Positions 7,272-14,329 of a stretch of DNA of 30,920 nucleotides are shown here, one piece after another. The notes under the pieces were generated by a model that had not been told where the DNA came from, made no database searches, and worked only from the letters and a program-made list of their open reading frames with translations. The DNA is from a virus, in IMG/VR virus record IMGVR_UViG_3300043469_000931, positions 1 through 30,920 of that record. The stretch is one strand, 5' to 3'. Made by a program: the position numbers and the translations under genes. Position 1 is the first letter of the stretch. The number at the start of each line of letters is the position of its first letter.

Positions 7272-7344
7272 AGTAACTTATATTATACATTTTGTATAAT
7301 TTTTAGTCTTTTTGTATAGTATATTATACATACTATAAGTTACT
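7272..7344. repeat. Nested inverted and direct repeats (possible operator)
   Basis: An outer perfect 11-bp inverted repeat AGTAACTTATA (7272-7282) / TATAAGTTACT (7334-7344) encloses two further palindromes: ATTATAC/GTATAAT (7282-7288 with 7294-7300) and TATAGTAT/ATACTATA (7315-7322 with 7330-7337). TATTATACAT occurs as a direct repeat at 7281-7290 and 7322-7331. The right end overlaps the stop codon of the gene at 7333. It may be a protein-binding site or a long RNA hairpin; see findings. Confidence 0.6.
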
Positions 7345-7578
7345 TTCTTTTTTATAGATTTCTAATAGTTCTTTAGGTGTATAATCTTCTTCAAATGTTG
7401 CAAATCTTTTTTCTTGATTTCCATACAAAATAGAATACTCTGATTTCTCATTTGTTAACCACTCTGCAAATCCAATAGCAAATTCATCTGCTATATCTTC
7501 GCATTCTTTTGCAAATACTTTAGCTTCTTTTGTAGTGTCTATTGAAGATTTTGTTTCAAACTTTTCTATTAGTGTCAT
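7333..7578 (-). CDS. Small acidic protein, function unknown
   Basis: 81 residues, helical and acidic: EAKVFAKECEDIADEFAIGF followed by AEWLTNEKSEY, ending DYTPKELLEIYKKESNL. Short proteins of this style occur near the ends of phage operons, but I cannot name the family. Start coupled by ATGA to the cysteine-rich gene upstream. Its stop lies in an inverted repeat. Confidence 0.65.
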   Translation of the reverse strand: MTLIEKFETKSSIDTTKEAKVFAKECEDIADEFAIGFAEWLTNEKSEYSILYGNQEKRFATFEEDYTPKELLEIYKKESNL

Positions 7579-7898
7579 AAGTTAATTTGTATTTTACGTG
7601 TTGGGCAACTCATTTTGTGTTCGCTATCTGTCTTGTGGCAATACTCGCAATAATCATCCTGGACACATTTTGGATAAGTACAATAATCTAAATTGCAAAT
7701 TTCTCCATCGCGTTTAACTCCATTTAATTTACATTTCTTAGAATCAATACCATTACTCCAAAACATATTGCAGTTATCTGCATCTTCTTCCCTATTAAAA
7801 TTTTGATAATATTCCAACATTCCTACTGGCGCAGTAAACCTATGGCAGTATTTACTGCTTGTGCATAAAAAATCGTTGCACTTACTTATATCAGCCAT
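7575..7898 (-). CDS. Cysteine-rich small protein
   Basis: 107 residues with about a dozen cysteines spread over the whole length (CNDFLC, KYCHRF, CNLDYC, YPKC, DYCEYCHK, MSCPTR), suggesting several zinc-binding knuckles in the cytoplasm. I do not know its function. The start overlaps the preceding small gene by 8 bases and the end is ATGA-coupled to the next gene. Confidence 0.65.
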   Translation of the reverse strand: MADISKCNDFLCTSSKYCHRFTAPVGMLEYYQNFNREEDADNCNMFWSNGIDSKKCKLNGVKRDGEICNLDYCTYPKCVQDDYCEYCHKTDSEHKMSCPTRKIQINL

Positions 7899-8031
7899 TT
7901 TTTTGTTTTATTAATTCTCTATAAATAGTATTTGTTTTTTCGCAGTTTTGTCCTCTTAAATATTGTCGAAGTATTTTATTTCCTACTTTTTCAATTCGCG
8001 AATCAAGATCTGGCATAACTTTGTTTTCCAT
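7891..8031 (-). CDS. Short basic protein, function unknown
   Basis: 46 residues, beginning MENKVMPDLDSRIEKVGNKI and rich in Lys and Arg. Its ATG at 8031 shares one base with the stop of the phosphoesterase gene (TAATG), and its stop overlaps the next start by 8 bases. This double coupling fills what would otherwise be a gap in a packed operon and argues that it is a real gene. No family recognised. Confidence 0.55.
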   Translation of the reverse strand: MENKVMPDLDSRIEKVGNKILRQYLRGQNCEKTNTIYRELIKQKNG

Positions 8032-9056
8032 TACACAATTTTATAATTGATTATTCTAATATTCTTTAATTCATAGTTCCCATCTTGGGAAACTTTAACG
8101 TGAGCAAACCCATGATTATAATTATTATAAGGCGCATATTCAGGCTCTAAACCGCAAAGGCATCCTGTTGACCAGGTTGTTGTAACTTCACCGCTTAAAG
8201 TCTTTTCTGTGTGTTCTGATGTTCTATGGTGATGTCCTACGATTGCACTCTCTTTCGCTTTCATAAACAAACCTCTTGCAGGATTAACAGGCGGAGCAAA
8301 TCCCCCAAACCATTCGTGACCATGAAGTATTGGAAGCTTTCCGGCCATTGCCATTTGCTTATCTTTAACCAACGTAACTCCAAACTCCCTAAATCGTAAA
8401 AGTTGTTCAAGTTTAAAATCATCAATCCCCAATAACTCCGGAGCTTTAATCATCAAATAATCTTCATACCTTTTTTCGTGATTACCTATTTTATAATAGA
8501 TAGGACATTTAAACAAGTCTTGCATCATTTTAAGAAACCCTCTAACCATTTCTAACTCACCCGCCATATCCCTTAATCGTCTGTCTTTAGTAAATCTACT
8601 GCATTGATAAAAGTCTGCAATATCACCATTTAAGTAGATTGTATTGACTTTATTTTCAAGTCCGTAATTAATCGCCAATTCTAAAGCTTTATTGTCCTGG
8701 TAAGGGAAATGAATATCGCTTAAAATTAAAATATTGTTTTGTCCTTTTGGAATTATAAAGGATTCGCACTTTTCATAATCGCTGTTAGGTAGGTCAATTA
8801 TTCTACTCATAGATTGTTTTTTTTGGGTTTCAGTACGTTCTCCGATTATTGAAATAGGCGAACTATTTTTGCCATTTTCGCCTCTATATCTTCTTACGTT
8901 GGTTCTTACGGTATCAAGTGAACTAAAGTCTAATTTATGCTCATTATAAATTAATCTGGAAATGGCCATTGTAGTTGCGTTTGGGAACTGATTTATAAAA
9001 GATAAAACAATATCTTTTTTATAAGTAGCAGCGTTTTGATTGCCTTTTATGCTCAT
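8031..9056 (-). CDS. Calcineurin-like metallophosphoesterase with N-terminal helical domain
   Basis: 341 residues. The N-terminal ~80 residues look like a small DNA-binding (helix-turn-helix-like) domain: YKKDIVLSFINQFPN, then TTMAISRLIY and TVRTNVRRYRG. Residues 108-310 carry the metallophosphoesterase motifs in order: LSDIHFPY (Asp114, His116), NGDIADF (Asp145), GNHEKR (191-196), HGHEW (245-249) and GHHHRT (274-279), a complete two-metal site. Substrates could be nucleic acid ends, cyclic nucleotides or dinucleotide signals; the sequence does not decide. First gene of the minus-strand operon running to 6532, behind a promoter at 9077-9084. Confidence 0.85.
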   Translation of the reverse strand: MSIKGNQNAATYKKDIVLSFINQFPNATTMAISRLIYNEHKLDFSSLDTVRTNVRRYRGENGKNSSPISIIGERTETQKKQSMSRIIDLPNSDYEKCESFIIPKGQNNILILSDIHFPYQDNKALELAINYGLENKVNTIYLNGDIADFYQCSRFTKDRRLRDMAGELEMVRGFLKMMQDLFKCPIYYKIGNHEKRYEDYLMIKAPELLGIDDFKLEQLLRFREFGVTLVKDKQMAMAGKLPILHGHEWFGGFAPPVNPARGLFMKAKESAIVGHHHRTSEHTEKTLSGEVTTTWSTGCLCGLEPEYAPYNNYNHGFAHVKVSQDGNYELKNIRIINYKIV

Positions 9057-9076
9057 AAGTTTTTAATTTGGTTATT

Positions 9077-9084
9077 CAAACCTA
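9077..9084 (-). promoter_or_regulatory. Promoter -7 element for the 9056-6532 operon
   Basis: On the minus strand TAGGTTTG fits TAnnTTTG. It lies just downstream of the endolysin terminator and 20 bases before the ATG at 9056, which leaves room for a short leader. No clear -33 TTG was seen. Confidence 0.5.
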
Positions 9085-9111
9085 CAAAAAAAGTATTGAA
9101 TAACAATACTT
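9085..9111 (-). terminator. Intrinsic terminator after the endolysin gene
   Basis: On the minus strand AAGTATTG (9111-9104) pairs with CAATACTT (9098-9091) around a 5-nt loop and is followed by seven T residues. The stem overlaps the endolysin stop codon by one base. It marks the end of the late operon. Confidence 0.8.
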
Positions 9112-9560
9112 TACGGAGTAAAATATAAATCAGCTTCTTTAGTACGTCGATTAGTTAAGCCTTTCAATGCAACTCCATTGGCTTTATTCCATCTTAAAAA
9201 CTCATTTCTAATAGTTAAATCATTTGGGTTTACATTTACCTTTTTTAGCAAAGTAGAAGAAGCTAAAGCTCCCGAACCTAAATTGTATGCAAAGGATGTT
9301 AAAGCATTTAGTTGATTTTGAGTAATTGGTTTTTTAACTAAATTCACCACTTTACGAGCAAACCTATCAGCACTTAATTGTAGTAACTCATCTGCACGTT
9401 GTTTAGTAATTGGTGGATCGGACATTAAAACTTTTTTATTATTCTCGTAAAAAGTCGATCCATATCCAATCGTTGGCACTTTTGCGCTACATAAATATGG
9501 TTTAAGCCTCAATCCTTCAAATAACTTAATCAGGTCGTATCCTTCTTTATTCAGCTTCAT
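9111..9560 (-). CDS. Endolysin, GH24 (T4-type) lysozyme
   Basis: 149 residues, normal for a single-domain GH24 muramidase that cuts peptidoglycan glycan strands during host lysis. The catalytic signature is FEGLRLKPYLCSAKVPTIGY, with Glu15, Cys24 and Thr30 spaced 8 and 5 residues apart as in the E-D/C-T triad of this family. TQNQLNALTSFAYNLG and GLTNRRTKEADLY are the conserved C-terminal-lobe motifs. There is no signal peptide or membrane anchor, so release needs a holin; small membrane proteins sit directly upstream. The start overlaps the 9547-9717 gene by 14 bases. Last gene of the late operon. Confidence 0.95.
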   Translation of the reverse strand: MKLNKEGYDLIKLFEGLRLKPYLCSAKVPTIGYGSTFYENNKKVLMSDPPITKQRADELLQLSADRFARKVVNLVKKPITQNQLNALTSFAYNLGSGALASSTLLKKVNVNPNDLTIRNEFLRWNKANGVALKGLTNRRTKEADLYFTP

Positions 9561-9717
9561 TTTTTTTATTTTTTTCCATCAGCCACCATCTGCGAGTAGT
9601 ATATCCAATAGCTAATAATAATGAAAAAATCTTTAATCCTAATTCAACATTTGAAAAAGAGAAACTAATTAAAAAACCATTTACAAGTAAAAGTTTTATG
9701 TCGTGTGCATTATTCAT
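9547..9717 (-). CDS. Small two-helix membrane protein, holin candidate
   Basis: 56 residues. Two hydrophobic segments, about 7-21 (IKLLLVNGFLISFSF) and 24-40 (VELGLKIFSLLLAIGYT), are followed by RRWW and a charged C-terminus (MEKNKKNEAE). Size, two membrane helices, a charged tail and a 14-base overlap with the endolysin start all fit a class II holin-like role. The start lies 2 bases after the preceding stop. Candidates at 9720-9902 and 9895-10254 compete for the same role. Confidence 0.6.
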   Translation of the reverse strand: MNNAHDIKLLLVNGFLISFSFSNVELGLKIFSLLLAIGYTTRRWWLMEKNKKNEAE

Positions 9718-9719
9718 TA

Positions 9720-9902
9720 TTATGTTTTTATTTTAGCGACAATATCAGTAAAACCTTGAATGCCTATGTAAGCAGTCGCAACAATTACCCAATCACTTGA
9801 TGTTATATTACTAAAAAATAAACCTACACAAGCTACGAAAAAAACTAATAGCTTTCTGCTAATCCATTTGTTTAGTAACTTATCTAATGTTTCTTTACTC
9901 AT
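9720..9902 (-). CDS. Small two-helix membrane protein, holin candidate
   Basis: 60 residues. An N-terminal amphipathic, charged stretch (MSKETLDKLLNKWISRK) precedes two membrane helices (LLVFFVACVGLFF and WVIVATAYIGIQGFTDIV) and a short Lys-containing tail. This is consistent with a class II holin, which forms inner-membrane holes that release the endolysin. The start overlaps the upstream membrane protein gene by 8 bases. Topology alone cannot say whether this or its neighbours is the holin. Confidence 0.6.
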   Translation of the reverse strand: MSKETLDKLLNKWISRKLLVFFVACVGLFFSNITSSDWVIVATAYIGIQGFTDIVAKIKT

Positions 9903-10254
9903 TGTTTTTATTTTTTATTGCACGTATTAAATCAGCTATTATTAAAGCCATACAAGTGTAAAAAAGCCAAAAGCTAATAAAATGTATGTCTGTATAAAAA
10001 CAAGCCAACATACAGCCAAAAACACCACCTATTGCAGTTCTCTTTATATCATTTTCATCGTGTTTAATACCAAAAGCGATATTATTAAATAACTCCCAAA
10101 ATGCTCCAATAGTGCCACCAAAAATTAATCCTATTAATATAGAGCCAACTATCTTTTGCCATTCCAAAAAGTCACTTACATAAGTAGCGTTTCCAATAGT
10201 ATAAAGAAAAACAAATCCAACTATGTAATGTGCTATATTTCTAATTTGTTTCAT
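9895..10254 (-). CDS. Multi-pass membrane protein in the lysis region
   Basis: 119 residues from the ATG at 10254, which forms an ATGA overlap with the preceding gene; the frame extends to 10293 but that would bury it in the neighbour. About four hydrophobic segments: IVGFVFLYTIGN, IVGSILIGLIFGGTIGAFW, AIGGVFGCMLACFY and FWLFYTCMALIIADLI. Possible roles are an antiholin or holin accessory, or superinfection exclusion at the membrane. No family recognised. Confidence 0.6.
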   Translation of the reverse strand: MKQIRNIAHYIVGFVFLYTIGNATYVSDFLEWQKIVGSILIGLIFGGTIGAFWELFNNIAFGIKHDENDIKRTAIGGVFGCMLACFYTDIHFISFWLFYTCMALIIADLIRAIKNKNNE

Positions 10255-10529
10255 ATAAACACAACTCCTAATTGTTCTCCTACATAATCCCAAATTATAT
10301 CATCTGAACTTCCCCATTGTTGAATAATATCTGACGGAATTTCTAAAATAGAAATATATACATCTGTTGCACCATTTAATTCATCACTTGAAATAAGTTT
10401 ATATTCTATTTTACCATTACCTTCGTCAAAATGATAGTCAAAAAAGTTTGTTAAACTTAAAGTGTCGATTGATTTTTCACCGCTTGGTGACCATACTGTA
10501 ATTGTTTGAATTTTTCTTGTGTTTCCCAT
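10251..10529 (-). CDS. Small protein after the tail fibre gene, possible fibre accessory
   Basis: 92 residues, acidic, predicted beta-rich. The segment DTLSLTNFF resembles ETLSLTNLF in the N-terminal module of the 878-residue fibre protein directly upstream, and the DNA shares a 14-base identical stretch there. It may be a small relative of that module or a tail-tip accessory. No known family recognised. Five bases separate it from the fibre gene and it is ATGA-coupled to the membrane protein gene. Confidence 0.55.
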   Translation of the reverse strand: MGNTRKIQTITVWSPSGEKSIDTLSLTNFFDYHFDEGNGKIEYKLISSDELNGATDVYISILEIPSDIIQQWGSSDDIIWDYVGEQLGVVFI

Positions 10530-10534
10530 TTTTT

Positions 10535-13171
10535 TTAATATAATAAAATTAAACCACTTCCAGCACTTGAACCATTTATTGAAGTAGTTGCTACTGTTGG
10601 AGTAGGTAATGCTGTTGTTCCCGAATTTGATGTTCCACCTAATTTAGCACTATTTGTAAAATCAATAGCCGGAAAGTTATTACTGTTGTAAGCATTAAAT
10701 AAAATAGTAGGTGCTGTTGTTTGAGCAGATGAATTATATAATGCAAATAAATAATATATTCCAGCAGCAGCAGAATAAGTAGATGAAAAAGGTTTGGTAA
10801 TCCAAGTTGCACTTGTTCCTTTCCAAAATTCAGTATCATTTGTAGTTGATGCCACTAAAGTTAAAGTTCCACCACTATAAGAATATAAACCAACTCCATT
10901 ATAATTGTTACCCGTGTAAACTCCTTGATTTGGTTGAAAAAATTTAACTCCGGTTATTGTTGCTGCTTGTGGTAAATAATATGATAAATATCTACCAACC
11001 CCAGTACCTAAAGAAGTAGCTGATAATTGTGCAAATGTTGGGCAAGTTAAATTAACTCCTTTTATTGTGCTACCTAATAAACCATAGGCTTGTGTTAACA
11101 TCCAATTATATGAAGAAGCATCAAATTTTAAAGCCAATGCATCAAAAACAGCGTTTTGGCTTGGTGCAATAGTTGTAACTCCATTTGTAATATTATCTTC
11201 AATTATGGTTTTATTTTTCCATAAATCTGTTGAAGTTTCATAAGTTAATGCTTGATTGTTAATTGGCGCATTACTTATTAAATCAACATCGTGTATTTCT
11301 GATAATTCATACCCATTTTGCACCCTTACATACATTCTACCCGCACTTCCATTACTTGCTGTCGTTACAACTCCCAAATAAACTAAATGATTAGGCGCAT
11401 AAGGTTTAACATTTGTAATTGTTCCATCAGTTGCGCCAAGATAAATAGCATCACCATCGGCAAAAGTTGATGTTGGTAAAATACTTAACCCATCCAATAA
11501 CCCTTGCATCATTATCAACCCTTTTTGATTAGCACCAATGGATGTCGATAAAACTAATCCAACTGTTTGAGCGGAAGTAGCATCAGTTGTATTATTTGCT
11601 CTTTTTACAGTCATTCTGTCTCCTGTTCCACTAAAAGCATAAACCGGCATACCTTTAGTTAAAGTAACTGAGTCATCATTGGTTACATAGGCAAATAAAC
11701 TATTTGGAGCAGTTCCAATAACTTGAAATCCGTTTAAAGAAGTGTTGTAAATGCAAAGCATTTCTCCTCCATTAATAATATCACCACCTATTAAAGCACC
11801 ATCGTTGTTTCTGTAAAGAGTTTTTGCGCCTAAAGAATTAATATTTAAAGTTGCTCCGGTAGTGTTACCATTGGTAAATCTAATTAAGAAGGCATCAGCA
11901 TCATTATAAGCAGCAACACCTGTAACTGTAGCGGTATAGGTATCAGTTCCTGATGCAGTTGCGTGAGGTATTCCGCCACCTGTTGGAATATCATCTAAAG
12001 TAGCCAATTCATAATCTCCAGCAGGTAGATTGTTTTGAACTTTAAAATTAGTAATACCACTTCCAGAAGTTTTAAAAGGTACAACTATTTTATTTGCACT
12101 GTTTAACGAAAGAGTATCATCATAAACACTTAATTCATAACCATTAGTTATATCTTTTGTATCTGATACATATTTATTATTAGCAGCATCATCAACTCCA
12201 GTAATTAAAGTAGAAGGTGTCATTGAAAGAATACTACTTAAATCATCTACTGGTCCAACAATGATTTGTAAATTATTAGTTGTTGCAGTATTTCCTTCAT
12301 TTAATACTTGTTGAAGCGTTGGAGTTGTTCCTGTATTAACTAACTCCCAAACGGCAGCTCCTGTTGTGTCATCCGTACAAACATAAACATCGCCATTATC
12401 TAAAATCCAACGTGAATCAACAACAAATCCTTTAGTATCGTCATCATTTACTGTTGGTGTAGTTGTAAAGTTATGCGATACTTCACGAATAGTAAATCCA
12501 TCGCCACCCATTACATACAAACGACCTGCCTCCCATTTCAATTCGTAATCAACCGCACAACGTAAAGCAATACCTTTAGTTCCACCAAGACCTGCATCTG
12601 TTGTCCCTTTTTTTAAGTTTGCACCATTGTCTAATACTATTTTATCGCCATCGGAAATGGATATATCAGTACCATCGGTAATGTTTCCTTCAATTAAAAC
12701 TTCAGCAAGTGTTTGAGTTCCACCGCCACCTGTTGAGTTAATTACTGGATTTAAAGGATCAGTATTATCAACTGCACTACCTGTTACACTTTGAACTCCA
12801 ACCTCTGCAACTATTGGTATTCCAACAGCTAACTGCCAATGGTCTGTTAAACTCATAACAGCATTTAGTTCATCCGTACAAATAACATCCGGATAGCCGT
12901 TGATATTTAAATAAGTACCCGCACCACATAAAAAGAAACTTGGTAATTCGGGAACATCCGGCAACTGTTGACCATCGGTAACTGATATCGCAATATAACC
13001 AACACCACCACTCACACCAATAGCAGTAGCAACTAAATCAACTAACTCTTGTATAGTAGCAGATTTTAAGTCAGTTCCTACGGTATGCGGAAATAAATTT
13101 GTTAAACTTAACGTTTCATCCGGTAGTTGGTCAACTCTAATCGTTGTAATTAATTCGGGATTTATTGCCAT
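10535..13171 (-). CDS. Large tail fibre / receptor-binding protein
   Basis: 878 residues. Residues 1-48 form a module shared with the neighbouring 180-residue protein (MAINPE-ITTIRV-LP-T-LT-GTDL-LVD-V), probably the part anchored to the tail. The middle is long, Thr/Asn/Gly-rich and beta-like, with repeated phrases (TLAEVLIEGN and TLQQVLNEGN; DDTLSLNSANK) typical of phage fibre shafts. A central part (VTNDDSVTLTKGMPVYAFSG onward) resembles fibre domains common in phage tail proteins. The C-terminal ~180 residues are Ser/Thr/Gly/Tyr-rich and likely form the receptor-binding tip. Bacteroidota hosts often present capsule or surface glycans, so these are plausible ligands, but this is inference. 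Confidence 0.75.
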   Translation of the reverse strand: MAINPELITTIRVDQLPDETLSLTNLFPHTVGTDLKSATIQELVDLVATAIGVSGGVGYIAISVTDGQQLPDVPELPSFFLCGAGTYLNINGYPDVICTDELNAVMSLTDHWQLAVGIPIVAEVGVQSVTGSAVDNTDPLNPVINSTGGGGTQTLAEVLIEGNITDGTDISISDGDKIVLDNGANLKKGTTDAGLGGTKGIALRCAVDYELKWEAGRLYVMGGDGFTIREVSHNFTTTPTVNDDDTKGFVVDSRWILDNGDVYVCTDDTTGAAVWELVNTGTTPTLQQVLNEGNTATTNNLQIIVGPVDDLSSILSMTPSTLITGVDDAANNKYVSDTKDITNGYELSVYDDTLSLNSANKIVVPFKTSGSGITNFKVQNNLPAGDYELATLDDIPTGGGIPHATASGTDTYTATVTGVAAYNDADAFLIRFTNGNTTGATLNINSLGAKTLYRNNDGALIGGDIINGGEMLCIYNTSLNGFQVIGTAPNSLFAYVTNDDSVTLTKGMPVYAFSGTGDRMTVKRANNTTDATSAQTVGLVLSTSIGANQKGLIMMQGLLDGLSILPTSTFADGDAIYLGATDGTITNVKPYAPNHLVYLGVVTTASNGSAGRMYVRVQNGYELSEIHDVDLISNAPINNQALTYETSTDLWKNKTIIEDNITNGVTTIAPSQNAVFDALALKFDASSYNWMLTQAYGLLGSTIKGVNLTCPTFAQLSATSLGTGVGRYLSYYLPQAATITGVKFFQPNQGVYTGNNYNGVGLYSYSGGTLTLVASTTNDTEFWKGTSATWITKPFSSTYSAAAGIYYLFALYNSSAQTTAPTILFNAYNSNNFPAIDFTNSAKLGGTSNSGTTALPTPTVATTSINGSSAGSGLILLY

Positions 13172-13175
13172 ATTT

Positions 13176-13718
13176 TTATAATTTCATTATTTTTAATAAT
13201 ACCATGTAAGGTTGCATATTTTTATTAGTTCCACTTACACCTGTGCTTTCAGTTACATAAGTTCTACCTGTTCCCGTTCCATCGTTTAAAGTTGCAAAAG
13301 TATCTCCAGCACCACCGCCTAATATTGCAACGTTATGAGTGTGTTCAACTACAACCGCATTTTTACTTCCGCCAATGGCTTTGATAACATTGTAATTATT
13401 TCCATAACCAATACTCACTAAACCATCTAAATTTGGAGTGCCATTTTGACCATTACAAATAGCATAACCTTCACATAAATCAACTCCTAATCCTGTTTCA
13501 TCAAAATTGTCATCAATATAAGATTGTGAAACCCATAAATCTTTAATCTCAAATTGAAAAGCGTTAGCGTTTATATTTACAAAATCAACTAAATCTTGAC
13601 CATCTATTTGTTCTAAATCTGTTCCATTTTCAACTGCTATTTTAGAAGTTAATTCTATTGTTCCTATTGGTAACTCACCAACACGAATTGTGGTTATTTC
13701 TGATGGATTTATTGCCAT
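13176..13718 (-). CDS. Tail collar-type fibre/tip protein
   Basis: 180 residues. The N-terminal ~50 residues match the anchor module of the large fibre protein downstream. The rest resembles the phage tail collar domain: GYAICNGQNGTPNLDGLVSI, then GGSKN, a VVVEHTHNV metal- or trimer-forming histidine motif, a Thr/Gly-rich loop, and the closing MQPYMVLLKIMK. Such proteins form short trimeric tips. The two proteins may therefore be alternative or nested parts of one adsorption device. The start shares one base with the stop of the tail-tube paralogue. Confidence 0.75.
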   Translation of the reverse strand: MAINPSEITTIRVGELPIGTIELTSKIAVENGTDLEQIDGQDLVDFVNINANAFQFEIKDLWVSQSYIDDNFDETGLGVDLCEGYAICNGQNGTPNLDGLVSIGYGNNYNVIKAIGGSKNAVVVEHTHNVAILGGGAGDTFATLNDGTGTGRTYVTESTGVSGTNKNMQPYMVLLKIMKL

Positions 13719-14230
13719 TACTCTGTTGTTTTAATTATATAATTTGCATCTGTATTTGTTGTGAGTATTACATCCGGATCACCATCATTTAATACAAATT
13801 CGCCTAATCCTCTTGTTTGTGGTATTCCATAACCAACCATTGAACCACTAAAAGTTAAAAAATCATCAACTGATGAAGCTTCCGAAATTTCAGTTATGTA
13901 GCATTTACCATAGTCAACTGTTGGGAATGTAGTACCTTGTATCTTCCAATCCAATAGTATTTTTGAACGTTTTAATAGTTTTAGTTTATCATAAGATGCA
14001 ACAGTAAAAGTTCCACCCGCTACAGCTGAATTTATTTGTATACCCTCAAAGGATATACTATAACCTTGCATCATAGGTCTTGAAGTATTCCAACCATTGT
14101 TATCTCTTGTTGTAGTGGATAGCATTTCGGCATTTTCAGAAAGCGAATTACTTGTTAAACAACCAATCGGCAACCAGTTACCAAGTTGCTTTATATATAA
14201 AATTCTATCGTTGCCATTGTAGAAATCCAT
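13718..14230 (-). CDS. Second tail tube protein paralogue
   Basis: 170 residues. Clear similarity along most of its length to the tail tube protein at 21129-21572: shared ILYI, CLTSN-L, STT, YS, AGG, AS-D-L-LL, L-WK, YG--YITE/DLS and FS-S/T order. It is about 20 residues longer at the C-terminus. It sits beside the fibre genes rather than beside the tape measure gene, so it may form the tail tip, a ring below the tube, or a specialised segment of tube. First gene after a promoter-containing divergent region. Confidence 0.75.
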   Translation of the reverse strand: MDFYNGNDRILYIKQLGNWLPIGCLTSNSLSENAEMLSTTTRDNNGWNTSRPMMQGYSISFEGIQINSAVAGGTFTVASYDKLKLLKRSKILLDWKIQGTTFPTVDYGKCYITEISEASSVDDFLTFSGSMVGYGIPQTRGLGEFVLNDGDPDVILTTNTDANYIIKTTE

Positions 14231-14245
14231 TAAAAGTAGTTTTAA

Positions 14246-14315
14246 TTACTACAAATGTAGTAAAAAATATTCTTTGTTTATAATCATTCTAAATAAATTT
14301 TATTACATTTGTAGT
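14246..14315. promoter_or_regulatory. Divergent promoters with palindromic sites
   Basis: Minus strand: TACATTTG (14259-14252), for the tail-tube paralogue at 14230. Plus strand: TACATTTG (14304-14311), for the portal gene at 14330. Both fit TAnnTTTG. The left one sits in a perfect palindrome TTACTAC-AAAT-GTAGTAA (14246-14263), and the right one in TTACATTTGTAGT (14303-14315), an inverted near-copy. The plus promoter also carries TAAATAAATTTTAT upstream of the -7 element, shared with two other late promoters. Confidence 0.6.
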
Positions 14316-14329
14316 TATAAACACTACCA

